This document shows positions 10,061 through 32,057 of a DNA stretch of 64,000 nucleotides, one piece after another; position 1 is the first letter of the stretch; each line of letters starts with the position of its first letter. The position numbers were made by a program, and so were the translations under genes. Source of the DNA: Caprimulgus europaeus (taxonomy: Eukaryota > Chordata > Aves > Caprimulgiformes > Caprimulgidae); contig OU015543.1 in NCBI GenBank assembly GCA_907165065.1, positions 12,258,096-12,322,095 of the forward strand. The letters are read 5' to 3'. The notes beneath the pieces were generated by a model. The model was given only the letters and a program-made list of their open reading frames with translations. It was not told where the DNA came from and made no database searches.

Positions 10061-13000
10061 TTTTCCCCCCCTCGCCATCTCCAGGCTCGGCCGCCGGCTC
10101 AGGAGAGCTTCTACCGGGCGGCGGCGCAGCTGAAGCTGCTGCTGGATGTGCCCGAGAAGGTTTGGGGAGCGGTGGAGGCCGGTCGGTACCTGCCCGCCGC
10201 CCGCCTCCACCTGCTCGGTGGTCACCTCCGTCGTCAACTGCAACTCGATGGAGCCCGCGCCCGCGGTAGCCCCGTCCTCGCCCGTTTCCCCATCTTGCTG
10301 CGGCAAGTGGCGGCCGCCAGTCACCTCAGGTGGGCCGGGGAGTGGCCGTGGGGGGCTGCTCGGTGGCCGAGGGGATGGGGTTGTATAAGGAGGGTGGTGG
10401 GACATGGGAACAGGTTGGCCTCCCTCAGTCACCTGTGGGAGATGGAGATGGGACGTGAGGAAGAAATTCTTTGGTGTGAGGGTGGTGAGACCCTGGCACA
10501 GGTTGCCCAGAGAAGCTGTGGCTGCTCCTCCCTGGAAGTGTTCTCGGCCAGGTTGGATGAGGCTTTGAGCAACCTGGTCTAGTGGAAGGTGTCCCTGCTG
10601 CTGGCAGGGGGATTGGGACTGGATGAGCTTTCAGGTCCCTTCCAACCCAAACCATTCCATGAGCCTGTGGCCTGAGACCCCACAGCTACCCCACAGCTCT
10701 CTCTGCCACCCATGGGGCAAGAACATCTCGTAACACCCAGACAGTCCCACTTCTGGCTGGGGACAATAACATCCTTGCTTGGTGGGTCATCACCTGACCA
10801 CACCTGAATATCTCGGTTGAGCACTGAGATTGATGACCACCCACCTCATTCCCGTGCCAGATCCACCATCCTGCAGGAGAGCAAGTCCCTGCTGAAGAGC
10901 CAGACTGCGTCAGACCAGGCAGTGGCAGAAGCCCTGTGTGCCATCATGCTCCTGGAGGACAGCTCTCCACGCCAGGCCCTCACTGACTTCCTTCTGGCCA
11001 GGAAGTTGGCCATTCAGCAGCTTCTCAACCAGCCACACCACGGTCAGTACGACTGGGCTGCCTCCTTTCTAAAGTCATGGTAGCCCCCTTTGCTTCATCT
11101 CCCTCTTGCCCCACAGAAGAGTAGGTGGGTTAGTCCCATAAAGCTCATGGTGGTGGGGACTCAGCCATGTCATGCTGCTGCTACTTAAGCCCAACCTCTC
11201 TGTTGTGGAGAAGCAGGTGGTGCTCAGGGCTGAGTCCTTTGCCCTTCAGCCCTTCCCTGGAAGGTTTCACTAGAACCACAGGCCTGGAAACCCACCTCTG
11301 CTCCCACCTCTGTTGAAGGGGTGCCTCAGCTGAAAAGCATTTCTCTGCAGGTGCAGGTATCAAAGCCCAGGTGTGTTCACTGATGGAGCTGCTCACCACT
11401 ACCCTGTACCAGGCTCATGCTCTCTTTTACACCATGCCTGAAGGGACACCACCAGATCCAGCCCTGCCCTGTGGCTTGCTTTTCTCAACCCTGGAGAGCA
11501 CCACAGGCCAGCCCCCAGCTGGTGAGTGCCTGGGCAGCTCTGCATGAGGTCTCTGCCTGCCTGGGTTTGCATACAGGATGCTACCCCCCATGCTAGGCTG
11601 ACCCCTGATCATGTGCTTCCAGGGAGAGGGGGGGTTCTGGAGGAAGAGATGAAGCTGAGCAGCTGGTTCAAGTACCTCCCAGAGTCTGTGGTGGAGTTCC
11701 AGCCAGCCCTGCGGACCCTGGCACACCCCATCAGCCAGGACTACCTCAGAGACACGCTGCAGAAGTGGATCACCATGTGAGTGGGACAGCATCCCCCTTT
11801 GCAGGGCTCTCCCAGACACCACACAGCCTCTGTGCCAAAGCAGCAGCACAAAACAAACCCAAGGTCACCTCCTTCCTCACTCACTCCAGCCAAACTGCAC
11901 CTTCTGCTGCCTTCTTGCCCAGCATCCCTGCTCCCCAGCAGTGAAACAGCCAGAGGCAGCACAGCCCTGACAGCCAGGCTGTGACACTCGATAGGACAGA
12001 CCCCCTGGGCTGCACAAAGACACTTCTCCAGGGCTGCTTTACACCACCAGCAAACAAGCACAGAGTAAATGAGAAGAAAATCCCTTACCTGGCTCACTTG
12101 GCTCCTGGTCCAGCAGCTCCTCACTGCATTTCCCTACACTGTGTGGGGGGCAGCCAGACCCCTTTTATAGAGTTGGCAGCTCCACCCCTTCCCACCTTGC
12201 CTTGCTCTGTGGATGGGGCCAGCCTGCAGCCCTGCCTCCCCCTTAACAGCCTCATCAGTCCTGATGGAGCCAGCTGGTCCCTGCCATCAGCTGCAGCCCC
12301 CCATGGTGTGCTTGCTGGTTATGGGATGTTTCCCCAGCAACCCTTCCCAGAGCCCTCACCTGCCCTCTGCCATTCCTGGGGTGCCATGCTCCCGGATTTG
12401 GCTCCTGCCAGAGCCCAGGGTTCCTGCCAGTGGGCACGTGGCTTTCCTGTGGGGTCACAGTGTGGGATCCAGGGTGCAGCTGCCTCACAGAGAGGCAGAG
12501 CCACCCCCAGCCCCGCAGGTGATTGTGCAGGCAGAGCCTCTGACCCACGGGTTAAGAATTCCAACAGATTAAGAATTCCCCCACCCTGTAGCTGATGTTC
12601 TCTCCTGCCTTCCCTGGGGCTGTGTCTGAGCAAGTCAGACTGAAGTGAAACGTTCCCTGCAGGTGCAGTGATGACATCAGGGCTGGGGTCAGCACCCTGC
12701 TGGTCTATGTGAAGAGCATGAAGGGCCTGGCGGGGATTCGCGACGCGGTGTGGGAGCTGCTGGCCAGCGAGTCCCTAAGCCAGCACTGGGAGGCCGTGTG
12801 CCAACGCCTGCTGGACAAACCTGCTTCCCTCTGGGAGGACCTGCTGCAGAAACTGTTCCTGGACAGGTTAGAGGTGGGTGCTCTGCCACAGCAATCCATG
12901 GGGAGCCTTGCTGTGTGCCCCCAGCAGCCCACTGGTGTCTGTGAGCAGCACTAGGTGTGTGTCACATGTAAAAAAGTGGGTTTATCATTTGTTTTCCTCC

Positions 13001-16000
13001 TGGTTCTGTTCCAGACACTGACCAAAGAAGGGTTTGACTCCATCTCAAGCAGCTCCAAACAGCTTCTCACTTTAGCCCTGCAGGAACTTGAAGTCAAATC
13101 CAACAGCTCTGCCTTGAGCAAGCACATCCAGTGTGAACACAACGTGGCCCTGTTCCTGTGGTCGGAGAGCCCCAGCGACCTCCCTGCCGACGCCGCTTGG
13201 GTCAGCGTGCCAAACCGCGGCCACTGCACCAAGAGTGGCTTGTCCATGAAGGCCCAGGCTCTCACACCGTGCGTGCAGAGCTTCTGCTCAGCTCTGGACT
13301 CAAAGCTGAAGGCCAGGTTGGATGATCTCCTGTCCTACCTTCCTGCAGACTCCTCAGCCACCAAGGAAGCTGCTCCCGCGGTGCAGCCACGCTCGGCCTT
13401 CGACCGCTACGCCGACGCCGGCACGGTGGAGGGGCTGCTCCGTGACCACTGCGTCACCTGCATCCACCACGTGCTGAGCTGTGTGCAGGAAGAGCTCCAG
13501 AGTGCCCAGAGCCTGCTGGGGGGGCAGGTGGATGTTCCCAGCGATGCCAGACTCAATGCTGTCCTCTTCATGGCGAGACTCTGCCAGTCCCTGACCGAGC
13601 TCTGCCCTCACCTCCAGCAGTGCATCCTGGGCCAGCCGGGCAGCACGGAGACGGCGCCGAGGGAAACCCGTTCCACCAAGAAGCTGGGGAAGGGGAAAGC
13701 CCAGGAAGTGACACCTGTGCAGGCCAAGTGGCAGGGGGTGAAGGCAGAGCTCCTGCAGCAGAGCCTGTTTGCTTACCAGATCTGGAGCTCTGCTGTCACC
13801 AGAGTAAGGAGCTGCCTCTCTTGTGTCAGCTGCTTCCTGCGTGGGTTTCGCTCGCTCAGCTCCCTGCAGTCAGCTCCTGAGAGCTCACAGTGCTGCTGTC
13901 ACGCTGCCCAGTCAGCCTGCAAGGGAGAGGAGGTGGCAGCAGCTGGGAGGTGGCATCCAGTGGGATGGTCTCCATAGGACTGGGGGGATGTGGGTGGGCA
14001 GGAGCAAGCTGCCCATCCTTTGGTGCTCGTGGTGGAGCTGTCGTGTCACCGAGTGCTTTTGTGTTTTGCACTCTAGGGCCTGGTTCAGTGCTTTACCCAC
14101 ACCTTGCTGCTCGATACAGCTGGTTCTGTCTTGGCCACAGCCACCAACTGGGATGAAATTGAAATTCAGGAGGAGACAGAGTCTGGAAACAGCGTGACAT
14201 CAAAGATCCGTCTGCCTGTGCAGGTACAAAGGGATGTCCATGTCCTCCTGGTAAAGCCAGGGAAACGTTCTGCTGGGAGGAGAAAAGCACTGGGCTTCCA
14301 AAACCACTGCTGACCTGAGATTGCTGACCTGCTGGGTGTTTGTCTGCTGTTACACACACAGGGCAAACACTGGCTGCTGCTTGTATTTGCTCTTTCAGCT
14401 ACTCACCTCCTAAGGACAGCTATCAGAGGAAGGAAATTAAGATAGTTGCTGCTGCATATTCAAATGAGTAAGATTGGCCTAAATCCTGTAAAACTGGGTG
14501 AAAGAAGGACTTATGCCTGGTTTATACACACAGGCCCCTCAGGAGAGAGATTTAGTGGAAACTGGACACACTGAAGGACAGGGCTGCAACACTGGGACTG
14601 TGCAAAGCCTGGGGGAACCGAGGCTTGCAGCTTTCCTTAGGTGTGGTGGTGCAGGAATGACACTCCCGGTGACAAAGCAGCTGGTGGTCACAGGGAAGCA
14701 GAGGAGGGACAGGGCAAGTCTTTTGCAGTGAACCTTAAAAGGTGAATTTTGTTGATTCTGAAAGAAAAAGCAGCCAGATGGGAGCTCAGGATAGCTGGAA
14801 GGCCCAGGAGAAGAGTGAGGGAGTAAATAATGAGCCCAGGTAGTGGGTGGTCAGAGCAGGGTCAGTAGTGACCGAAGAAGCACAAGAAGTAATTCTGTTC
14901 TGACTACACCCAGGTGAGTGTCTCTGATAAATTACCTGTGGAACTCTGAGGACTGCCATAACCAAGAGTCTGCTGTGTCAGTAAATAACCCCTAGCTCTC
15001 AGCAGCAGAGCTTTGTGGTTGCTGAGGAAGTAGGAAGCCCACATGATGAGAACTGAAGCGATGCTGTGCTGCTGATAAAGCTAACATTGCTTACAGAGCA
15101 CGTTCCAAATCACCCCGTTTGCTTTCACAGCCGTCCTGGTACGTCCAGTGCCTCCTCTTCAGTCTGTGCCAGGAGCTGAACCGAGTTGGAGGTCACACTC
15201 TTCCGAAAGTCACCCTGCAGGAGCTGCTGAGGATGTGCATGGCACAAGTGCTTGCTGCCTATGAAAAGCTCGTGGCAGAGAAGCAGGAGAAGGTACGTGA
15301 GCAGGGTCAGCCCCCCCCAGCTGGCCTGGGACGGGAGGGTCGCTGGGCAGCGGTGATGTGTCCACGCTCCTGCCCCTTGGAACAGAAAATGCCTTGCCTG
15401 TGAGAGCTGGGAAGGGTAAGTCCATTCTTCCTCTGCCTCTCCCAAAAATGAGGCAAAAAAGGGATCAGACACCAGATTGACATGCTCAGAACTGTTCAGT
15501 TAGTTGTTTCTTGGTGCTGGTGTTTTTAAACACTTCCCCTGAAGCAGCCCTTGGCAGCTCTCTCTGGGTGTGAGTGAGGAGCCCTGATCCTGCCTGTCCT
15601 CTCTGCAGAGAGCAGGCACCTTCCCCATGACCCAGAACAGAGCTCTGCAGTTACTCTACGACCTGCGGTACCTCAGCATCATCCTGACGGCGAAGAGCGA
15701 GGAAGGAAAAAGCAGCAGGATCAAGCATGACTCCAGGTGTGGGGCAGGGCTGGAGTTCAGACACTCACAAGGAGATTTTGAGGCCCCAAAACAGTTTAAA
15801 CCAACAGCCTCACTGGGGGATACCTCAGTAACGGTGCCTTTGGGCCTCAGGGGAGAAGGGCTGTGCAGACTCCAAGCTCTGACACCTTCATCCACACTAA
15901 GCTCATCCTCAAAAGACAGAAGGAAGGGTGGGGTTGTGCAGCTGAGATTTCAGAGACAGCAGACTGGTCCCTGCTGCTTGTGAACACCATGTCCATATGG

Positions 16001-18861
16001 CAGCAGGGATATTGTCAGGATTCCCCTGCAGAGAACAATTAAGCTTCCACCCGAGAGTTCAAACCTTGTGTATGCTCCAGCCTTTGAGAACTGAGGCCTT
16101 TCCCTCTCAGACCTCCCACAGGGAGAAGGTTCCTCTGCCAAAGCAGATGTTGTAGGTCACAGAACAGCTGGAAACCCTTCAGGCAGCTGCTGTTCTGCTG
16201 AGTAATTCCTGTTCTGCTCAGTCACCTCTTAGGGGCAAGTCTCAATGTGTCAGAGGGACCCTGTTGTCACCAGCAGCTGTCACTAGGCTGTAACCCCTGA
16301 CAGGACTCTGCTCTGCTCACAGGATTGAGAAGGTGACAGACTTCCTGGAGGGACACATCGATCCCTTTGACTTGGATGTTTTCACTCCACACTTGAACAG
16401 CAACCTGAACCGCCTGGTTCAGCGAACCTCCGTAAGTCCAAGGGATGGAGCAGGCAGCAGGGCTGCAAAAACACATCTTGAAGGGCAGCTGGGGTGGCTT
16501 TAGAAACTGCTTAATGCCTAAAGATAACTACTGGCACTCACTCAGAAATGGGGAGAGTACTTAATGCCAGCTGAAGATAAGAGGAGCTTGCTGAGCTGGC
16601 TGCACAGCACATCATCGTGCGTGGAGTTGGCTGGACTTTATCTGACAGGATTCACGAGAGCCTGTGCAACACTAATAATGCTGAAACAGGTTAAAGAATG
16701 GGTTAAATAATGGGTTAAATAATGGGTTAAATAATGCTAAAACAGGTTAAAGAATGGGTTAGATAATGCTGAAACAGGTTAAATAATGGGTTAAATAATG
16801 CTGAAACAGGCCTAGAACTCAACTACAGCAGTAACGAGCAGAGCCAATTAAAAGCAAGACTTTAGAGGGGTGTGATAGTTTAACTTAGCTGGCAGCCAGG
16901 GGAGATATTTCACGTTCAAACTTAAAACCCCTCACAAGTGGTGTGCCAGCAGACTCACCAGCAATGTGTTGTGTGTCCCCAAGTACAAACAGCTCCCTCG
17001 TCCCTCCTAGGTTCTGTTTGGCTTGCTGACTGGGACAGAGAACCAGTACCTGAGCAGGAGTGGGGCTCTGAGCTCCCAGGAGCTCCACAACATCTTGCCA
17101 TTAGCATCCAGCCAGATCAGGTAAGGTACCGGGCTCCTCTCTGCATTCTCAGGGCTCTTTGAATTGCTGCTTCTTTTTGTGACTTCTTTCTTCCATCTCT
17201 TAGATTTGGACTTTTGCCACTGAGTATGTCGAGCTCACGGAAGAGCAAGTCTGCTGCCAGGAGCACAGAAAGAGTTCAGGTGAGTGAAACTGAACCAGAT
17301 GAACTTTGTATCCCAGTGCTCATGCTCCCACCAACACCAGAGATTGCAGGGAAAGAAGGAAGTAACCAAACAGTTTGTATTTAACCTGATTTTTATTTGG
17401 GATAAAATAAGAGAACCATTACGGTAACAGAGCATGAGATGGTTTGGATTTCCCCTGGACCCTCAAAAATAAAACCAACCCCTGATGGCCCCTGTATTTT
17501 GGGGACCCACTGCTCTGTGGTAAAACACTGCCAATAACTACCATGAAAATTTACACAGATGAGGCATTTTGAGATCAATGCATAAAAGATAATTAATTTA
17601 AAGATGGCTGCAGGAAACACTGAAGGATACTAGCTAATGATTTGACCTCCTTTCCAGTGTGATGCTGACCTTTAGCTCCTGACGAAGCCTGGCTTGGGTA
17701 TTTCAGTCTGTGTGAACAGAGTGGCTTGCTTCTCTTGCAGAGGCTCTGTGCTGTGCTGTTTCTGGGTGGGATCAGTACACAACCATGATGTTGTTACATC
17801 TCCCCCAGTTTAAAACATCTGCTCAAGTGGAGTTCTTTATGCTGAGGATTGAGAGCACTGAGGAATACCTCCCCCTGGCAGGAAGCAGTAATTAGTAATC
17901 TCTTCCCCTGAGCTATTATTAACCCAGTAATCCTTCTGCAGTGATGTCTTTTCCAACTGGGACAGAAGAGTAAAGGTCTGGTTTTACCAGAGCAGAGGGT
18001 TAACTTGAGATGCTGATGGTTACTCTGCAACTCTTCTTCTCCATTATTCAGAAGCATTAAGGACCAGATGTGGTCTAAGGGTTGTTTAAAAGCCCAAAGC
18101 TTCACCAGAAAGGTATTCTTCACCTCCCACCCCTCAGCTGCAGTAGAGTGTAGAAGTGTGTGGTGGTATCTGGCTCGCCTCCCTCGCCTGCTGTGATGCC
18201 ACGCCTGTGTTCTGTGCTAGCCACGCTTCCGAGGATCCCTGACAGATGCTTGCTCCTTCTTTTTTTGCTAAAACAGTTCTTGTTATGATAAAACAGTTCT
18301 GAAGAGGTTAAAGTCCATAGTTACTCAAGAACAGCTCTCTGGAAGGACAACAGCTGTACTCCTGCAATGCTCTGTGAGAGCAACAGCCCCTTCCCTGCAG
18401 TTCAAAGTGACTTTTTTTTTGAGCATTGAATGACATCTGCAAAGTTCCCTGTTGCTAACAGCAGCAAAGTGCTGTGCTTCTGCCACTGGGAACCTCTGTT
18501 TGTCACTAACCACCCCAAGTGCTTCTGCCACTGGGAACCTCTGTTTGTCACTAACCACCACAAGTGACACCGCTTAGGTTGTGGTTCCATCTCCAGTTGC
18601 CCAGGAAGAGCTGTTCTGCTGTAGCCTTCACCTCCTTGCAGCTGCTGTAGATGAGGGGATGGAGTTAAGTCGAAGGTGCTGTCATAGTTACAGATGCTTT
18701 TGTCTTCAAAACCTCCCCAGGTCCTGCCTCCTGCACTCACGAGAGCAGAGGACGAGGCGTCGCGCCCCGGCTCTTTGTTCAGGCAGCTGGTGAGCGAGGA
18801 GGAGGACACGGCTGCACCTTCCCTCTTCAAGCTGGGGTGGCTTTCAGGCATGACCAAGTGA
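9681..18861 (+). CDS. COG1: Conserved oligomeric Golgi complex subunit 1 (14 coding exons)
   Basis: COG1 is a lobe A subunit of the COG tethering complex, which sorts retrograde vesicles that recycle Golgi glycosyltransferases. Exons: 9681-9998, 10085-10329, 10861-11042, 11351-11521, 11623-11776, 12663-12873, 13015-13803, 14077-14223, 15131-15292, 15609-15736, 16323-16431, 17011-17120, 17204-17279, 18721-18861. All junctions are GT/AG and keep phase. Landmarks that match the orthologue are KREELRQMVGERYRDLIEAA near the N-terminus, QALTDFLLARK in exon 3, KGLAGIRDAVWELL in exon 6, AFDRYADAGTV in exon 7, DPFDLDVFTPHLNSN in exon 11 and the C-terminal FKLGWLSGMTK. The start is ambiguous. ATG 9681 (AAGATGG) gives 980 residues, the human length as I recall it. 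ATG 9738 (GCCATGG) gives 961, and in-frame ATGs also lie at 9576 and 9615. Confidence 0.95.
10440..10664 (+). mobile_element. CR1 fragment in COG1 intron 2
   Basis: The CR1 3' region is in the same orientation as COG1. It carries the block GGTTGCCCAGAGAAGCTGTGG and the terminal CCCTTCCAACCCAAACCATTC sequence. The copy is truncated at its 5' end and contains no intact reverse transcriptase. Confidence 0.85.
16683..16811. repeat. GGGTTA-containing short tandem repeat in COG1 intron 11
   Basis: Units of about 12-14 bp of the type AATGGGTTAAAT and GCTGAAACAGGTTAAA repeat some nine times with small variations. The hexamer GGGTTA recurs but is always interrupted by AAATAAT, so this is not true telomeric repeat. 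Confidence 0.7.
18474..18563. repeat. 45-bp tandem duplication in COG1 intron 13
   Basis: A segment beginning TGCTTCTGCCACTGGGAACC is repeated once with a 45-bp period and a single visible difference (CCACCCCAA against CCACCACAA). It is noncoding. Confidence 0.85.
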
Positions 18862-18864
18862 TGC

Positions 18865-18870
18865 AATAAA
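18865..18870 (+). other. COG1: COG1 poly(A) signal, 3 nt after the stop codon
   Basis: AATAAA starts three bases after the COG1 TGA (18859-18861). If it is used, the 3' UTR would be only about 20-30 nt. No other AATAAA on the + strand is evident before the FAM104A 3' end. Confidence 0.7.
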
Positions 18871-18889
18871 AAATACAAAGTTTGTCTGT

Positions 18890-19510
18890 GTTATTTGTCT
18901 CCATGGAGTTGCTCTGTCCCCTGGGCAGGGACTGCTGACACCACTGCTGGTGTTGTCAGAGAACTTTTCCATCCTTCACCAGCTCCCAGTCTGTCACTTG
19001 ACCCAGGCACAGGATTGTCCTTGCCCTCTGGCTGCTGGAATAGAGGTGCAGCTTCTCTTTCACCTCCTGTTCCTTCAGAGTTGTTAACCTTAAAGTCAAA
19101 TTAAAGAAAAACCAAAACAAACCCCAACAACCTACCCACTGTAACAGGAAACAAAACACTTCACAGCTAGAAACGGGTACAGGAGCTGTGTCAGACTCCT
19201 CCAAAAGCCTCTCCCCAGGCTTCTGTTCTCCCTCAGCACCACGAATCTGCTCCCTAAATGAACCCAGCAGGCACCTGACATTTCAGCTACAGCTGCCTAA
19301 GCTTGCCTGGCTCTACTTTCACATTTTTATTGTTTTTGTGTTGTTTTCAGTACTGCAACAGTAAAGATCAAGCGAGATAAGGCTCATTGCACACCAAGCT
19401 GGGTGGAAAGTTCCCAGCTGGGGCACTCCTATGGGATTCCAGTGACAGCACCTACTCTTACTAACTCTTAAATGCTCAAAAAACTTCTGTTGCCAAATAC
19501 ATTTTTTTTT
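18890..19510. other. COG1-FAM104A convergent intergenic spacer / FAM104A 3' UTR
   Basis: No gene is visible. Minus-strand AATAAA signals for FAM104A lie at 19519-19524 and 19326-19331, so part of this interval is probably FAM104A 3' UTR. The two genes end tail to tail, some 0.4-0.65 kb apart. Confidence 0.5.
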
Positions 19511-19518
19511 TTTACTAG

Positions 19519-19524
19519 TTTATT
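19519..19524 (-). other. FAM104A: FAM104A poly(A) signal
   Basis: TTTATT on the + strand reads AATAAA on the minus strand, about 430 nt after the FAM104A stop. A second candidate is at 19326-19331. Which one is used cannot be decided from sequence. Confidence 0.5.
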
Positions 19525-19948
19525 GAAATTAAAAAAAAAAAAAAAGAAGATTTATAAAACTGAAGATGAATGTTTGAGAGAACTTTACATAAAGCAACAA
19601 CTTGCTAACAAACAGGTTAGGCAGTCGATTGGAATTGGACATTTTGCAATCCTATAACACAGATGTGGATTCCTCAACTCTCCTCTTGACACCTCCTTTA
19701 GAACCACCCCAAAAAGAATCCTATAAAAATTGCTTCAAAGCCCCTTTTGCATTGCAATAGTGCAGCAAACCACAAGTAAACAATTCTCCTGTTAACCTGT
19801 TATTTCAAATATAGACTGAAAAGGCAACAGGCGTTTTGTGCAATTCCATTTTAACAAACTTGGTTTTTTTTTTTTTCTTTTTTTTAAGTTGAAATATCAA
19901 ATCTACACAGTGCTGTCCCTTCACAGAAGGCAGGGAGCTGCTGGTTCA

Positions 19949-29141
<9,193 letters not shown>

Positions 29142-29467
29142 GGCGGGGCGGGGCTGGGCTGAGCCGGGCTCGGTGTGACCGGACGAGGCCGGAGGTTGCG
29201 GTGGGGCCTGGCCCGGCGCCACCCGCCGTCCCCTCACTCGCCTCCAACCGCCGCTTCCGGTGTCTCCCGCCTCCTGCGCATGCGCAGCGCCTGCCCCGGG
29301 ACCGGCCACAGCCCCCCCCGCCGCGGCGCGTCACAGTGCGCGCGCCGGCGCGGTGAGGCTGCGCATGCGCACTGCGACCGGTCGAAGACCCCCCCCCCCC
29401 TTTCCCCGTCCCCCCCCCCAACCCGGGGGCGGCGGCGGCGCCTGAACGGAAACGGGACCCCGGGAAG

Positions 29468-32057
29468 ATGGCGGCGGTACCGGAGCTGTGTCCGCACTGC
29501 CGCAGGCCCTTCAAGCGGCTCCGCGCCCACCTCCCGCACTGCAAGGCCGCGCCGGGACCAAACCCACGCCGAAGCTTAGGCCCAGCCCCGGCTACCGGGT
29601 CCCCCGCGCCTGGGAGCGGCTCTGGCTCGAACAGAGCCGGCCCCGCCGCTGGGCCGCGAGCGGCTGGTAAGAGCAGCAAGCAGCTGCCCAGCCCCAGCGT
29701 GGGACAAGGGCCCCGCGGTGCAGCCCCCCGGGAGGCGGCGGTGGCCCGGGAAGGGAAGGCGGCCGTAGCCGAGCAGGGTGGAGGGTCCGGGCCTGGGCCC
29801 GGTGTTCACCGCGCAGAGCAGAAGGTGCCGCCGGCGGTGGAGGATGTTGCCCGATCCCTGGATTTGCGCCCCGAGGAGGTGCAGGATCTTCCCGCCAGGC
29901 TGAGGAGTGGAGTGGGGATTGTCATAGAGAAGCACCGTGCCAGGGTGCTCAGGGACAGGAGCGGTTCCAGCAGCAGGAGGGCTCCAGCGGGGACCCACAG
30001 CACTGACAGGGCACCCGTGGGTCCAGGCAGAGCCACTGACCACGCAGACACAGCCCAGCCCGAGCCACGGGAGGGAATAACTGTTCCAGCAACCACAGCC
30101 ACAGAGACCCGCGGCCCTAGAGCTGCAGAGAACGCGTCTGCGAGCTCCAAGGGGGAAAAAGGCAAGAGGTTAACGGCAACAAAAACACCCAAACTTGGAG
30201 ATTCCCCCGCAGCTGAGTGCACAAGTGACCCCAGTGACCTGACCCAGCAGGAGGGAAGAGACAGAACCGTGACAAAAGAGAAGCAGATGTACCCAGAAGT
30301 TGGTGTGGAAGATAAAGCTCCTCTTCCCGCTTTACATACCAAGAACCTCCATCTGTCAGTGACAGAGGGTTTCAGAGGTCACCACGAAGGGACATCCAAA
30401 AATGACCTAAGCAGCACACAAAAGCTTCCAGAGAGCAAGAAGCAGATGGCTCCAGTTTCTGAGCCCATCCTGAATGCGAGGAGGGACACGGGGCTGGCCC
30501 TGCACCAGTTCTTGCTCCACACCTCCAAAAGCCAACCCATCTGTCAGTCCCAGGCCCCTGGCAGGAGCACGCAGGCAGGTGCCACGGGCTTGGAGTGGTT
30601 TCCAGACTTGTATCCTAATTATCACAGGCTGAGTATTTTTCCAGGGAAGACTTTCCAAGAAGACATGGGGATCACAGTGAAGACACCAAAGGGCAATTTC
30701 TCAGAGGGACAGCAAGGTAACAGGAGAAACAAGAGTCTCTGCTGCTGAGATTTGCTGTGCAGTCGGGCTAAACTGTCCCATGTCAGCAGGAGAGGAGGGG
30801 TAGGAAATGTTCAGCTGCTGGGCTTGTGCAGAAAGTGGTCCAGGAAGGATCCAAGGAGGCAACCTGCCCAACCTTCCAGCCTGCAAAACCAATGCTTCAC
30901 ATTCCTGTTTGGGTTTGAGTCAGGTTCTTGCACGTTTAGGCTGGTGGAGCCAACTCACTTTGTGGGAGAGACACATTCCCTTTTGGAGCAGTCAGTCCCA
31001 AGTCACTCACAGCTGTGACAGATCCCAGCTCCATGCTCCCCACCCAGCACAGGGAACACGAGCACCACACTCTGCCCTCACTGTCCTACCTTTGACCACC
31101 TTCTCCCCACACAGGTCCCCTCCCAGAAAGGCCCCTCCTGGATGTGAGGCTGGGAGAGCTGCCTGCCTGGCTGGCCACCATGGACTTTTCTCCCCAGGGT
31201 CTTCTTGGAGGAGTGCAGAAAGGTGAGGCTGAATTCCTGGATCTTTATAAAGAAGTCAATAAATAAACCCAACCATTTTGCTTTGAAAATTTACATAGAA
31301 ACCAGTGAACTCCCATGACCTGTGTGTGCTTTGACCCTTGTATTTCTGTTCCAACAGCCTGGAGCAGCTATTACAATAAATACATCAATATCAAGAGGGG
31401 TGGACCAGCTGGGATCTCCATGCTGCTGGCTGGATATTGCCTCTTTAGCTATGGCTGGAACTACCAGCACATCAGTAAGACTTCCTTCTTGGTATTCCTT
31501 CTTCCTTCCTATCTTGTTATTTCAGGAATTGTCACTTTTTGTAGCAGTTGGGAAGTCTGTTTGCCATCTCTGTTAGTTTGAGCTCTGAAATAGTTTAAAT
31601 ACTTTGCAGTTAAGACTAATTTCAGAGCTGAGAGAACACTGTTCTCCCCTGGCTTAGGTAGGCAGAGGAATTTAGCTCATCAAGGTGGCAATAACAGTTA
31701 CTGATTCACAGCTTCTCCCTGGAGAGCGCTGGGAATGGTCAGCAGCACTTTTAAACCCTGCACAAAGCAGAAGGAGGAGATTTTCCAAACACTCAACACC
31801 CAATTCCCTGGATTTCCTCCTAACTGAAGGGATTTCCTGCTGGTGGGGTGGTTTCCCCAGCAGGACTTGCTCTGGTGCACAGCTCCACAGCACAGAAACA
31901 GAGAAGGCTGCAGTGACTCCTGCTCATCATCACTGCTGGGCCACACACGTGGTCCCTGAGCAGAGAGCTGTGCTAACACTGCTCTGGGGTTTGGGGTTGG
32001 TTTTTTACCCCCCTCTTTGCTTTTCTAGAGCATCATCGCTGGCGTAAATACCACTGA
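29468..32057 (+). CDS. C17orf80: C17orf80 orthologue, mitochondrial nucleoid-associated protein, 4 exons
   Basis: The human protein has been reported as a mitochondrial inner-membrane protein associated with mtDNA nucleoids. Exons are 29468-30716, 31115-31222, 31358-31474 and 32029-32057, joining in phase to 500 residues (human is 609). The N-terminus holds a zinc-knuckle-like CPHCRRPFKRLRAHLPHC (C8, C11, H21, C25), the best-conserved part. Residues about 30-380 are low-complexity and poorly conserved. The segment LEWFPDLYPNYHRLSIFPGK near the end of exon 1 matches the conserved human LEWIPELYP region. Exon 3 encodes a single hydrophobic segment at about 468-486, and the last exon encodes the conserved terminus RWRKYH. 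The start ATG is embedded in a YY1-type motif. Identification rests on these islands plus synteny; the large middle is divergent. Confidence 0.9.

Noticed and set aside
16683..16811. Interstitial telomeric repeat
   Set aside because: GGGTTA occurs but is interrupted by AAATAAT in every unit. There are no tandem TTAGGG copies.
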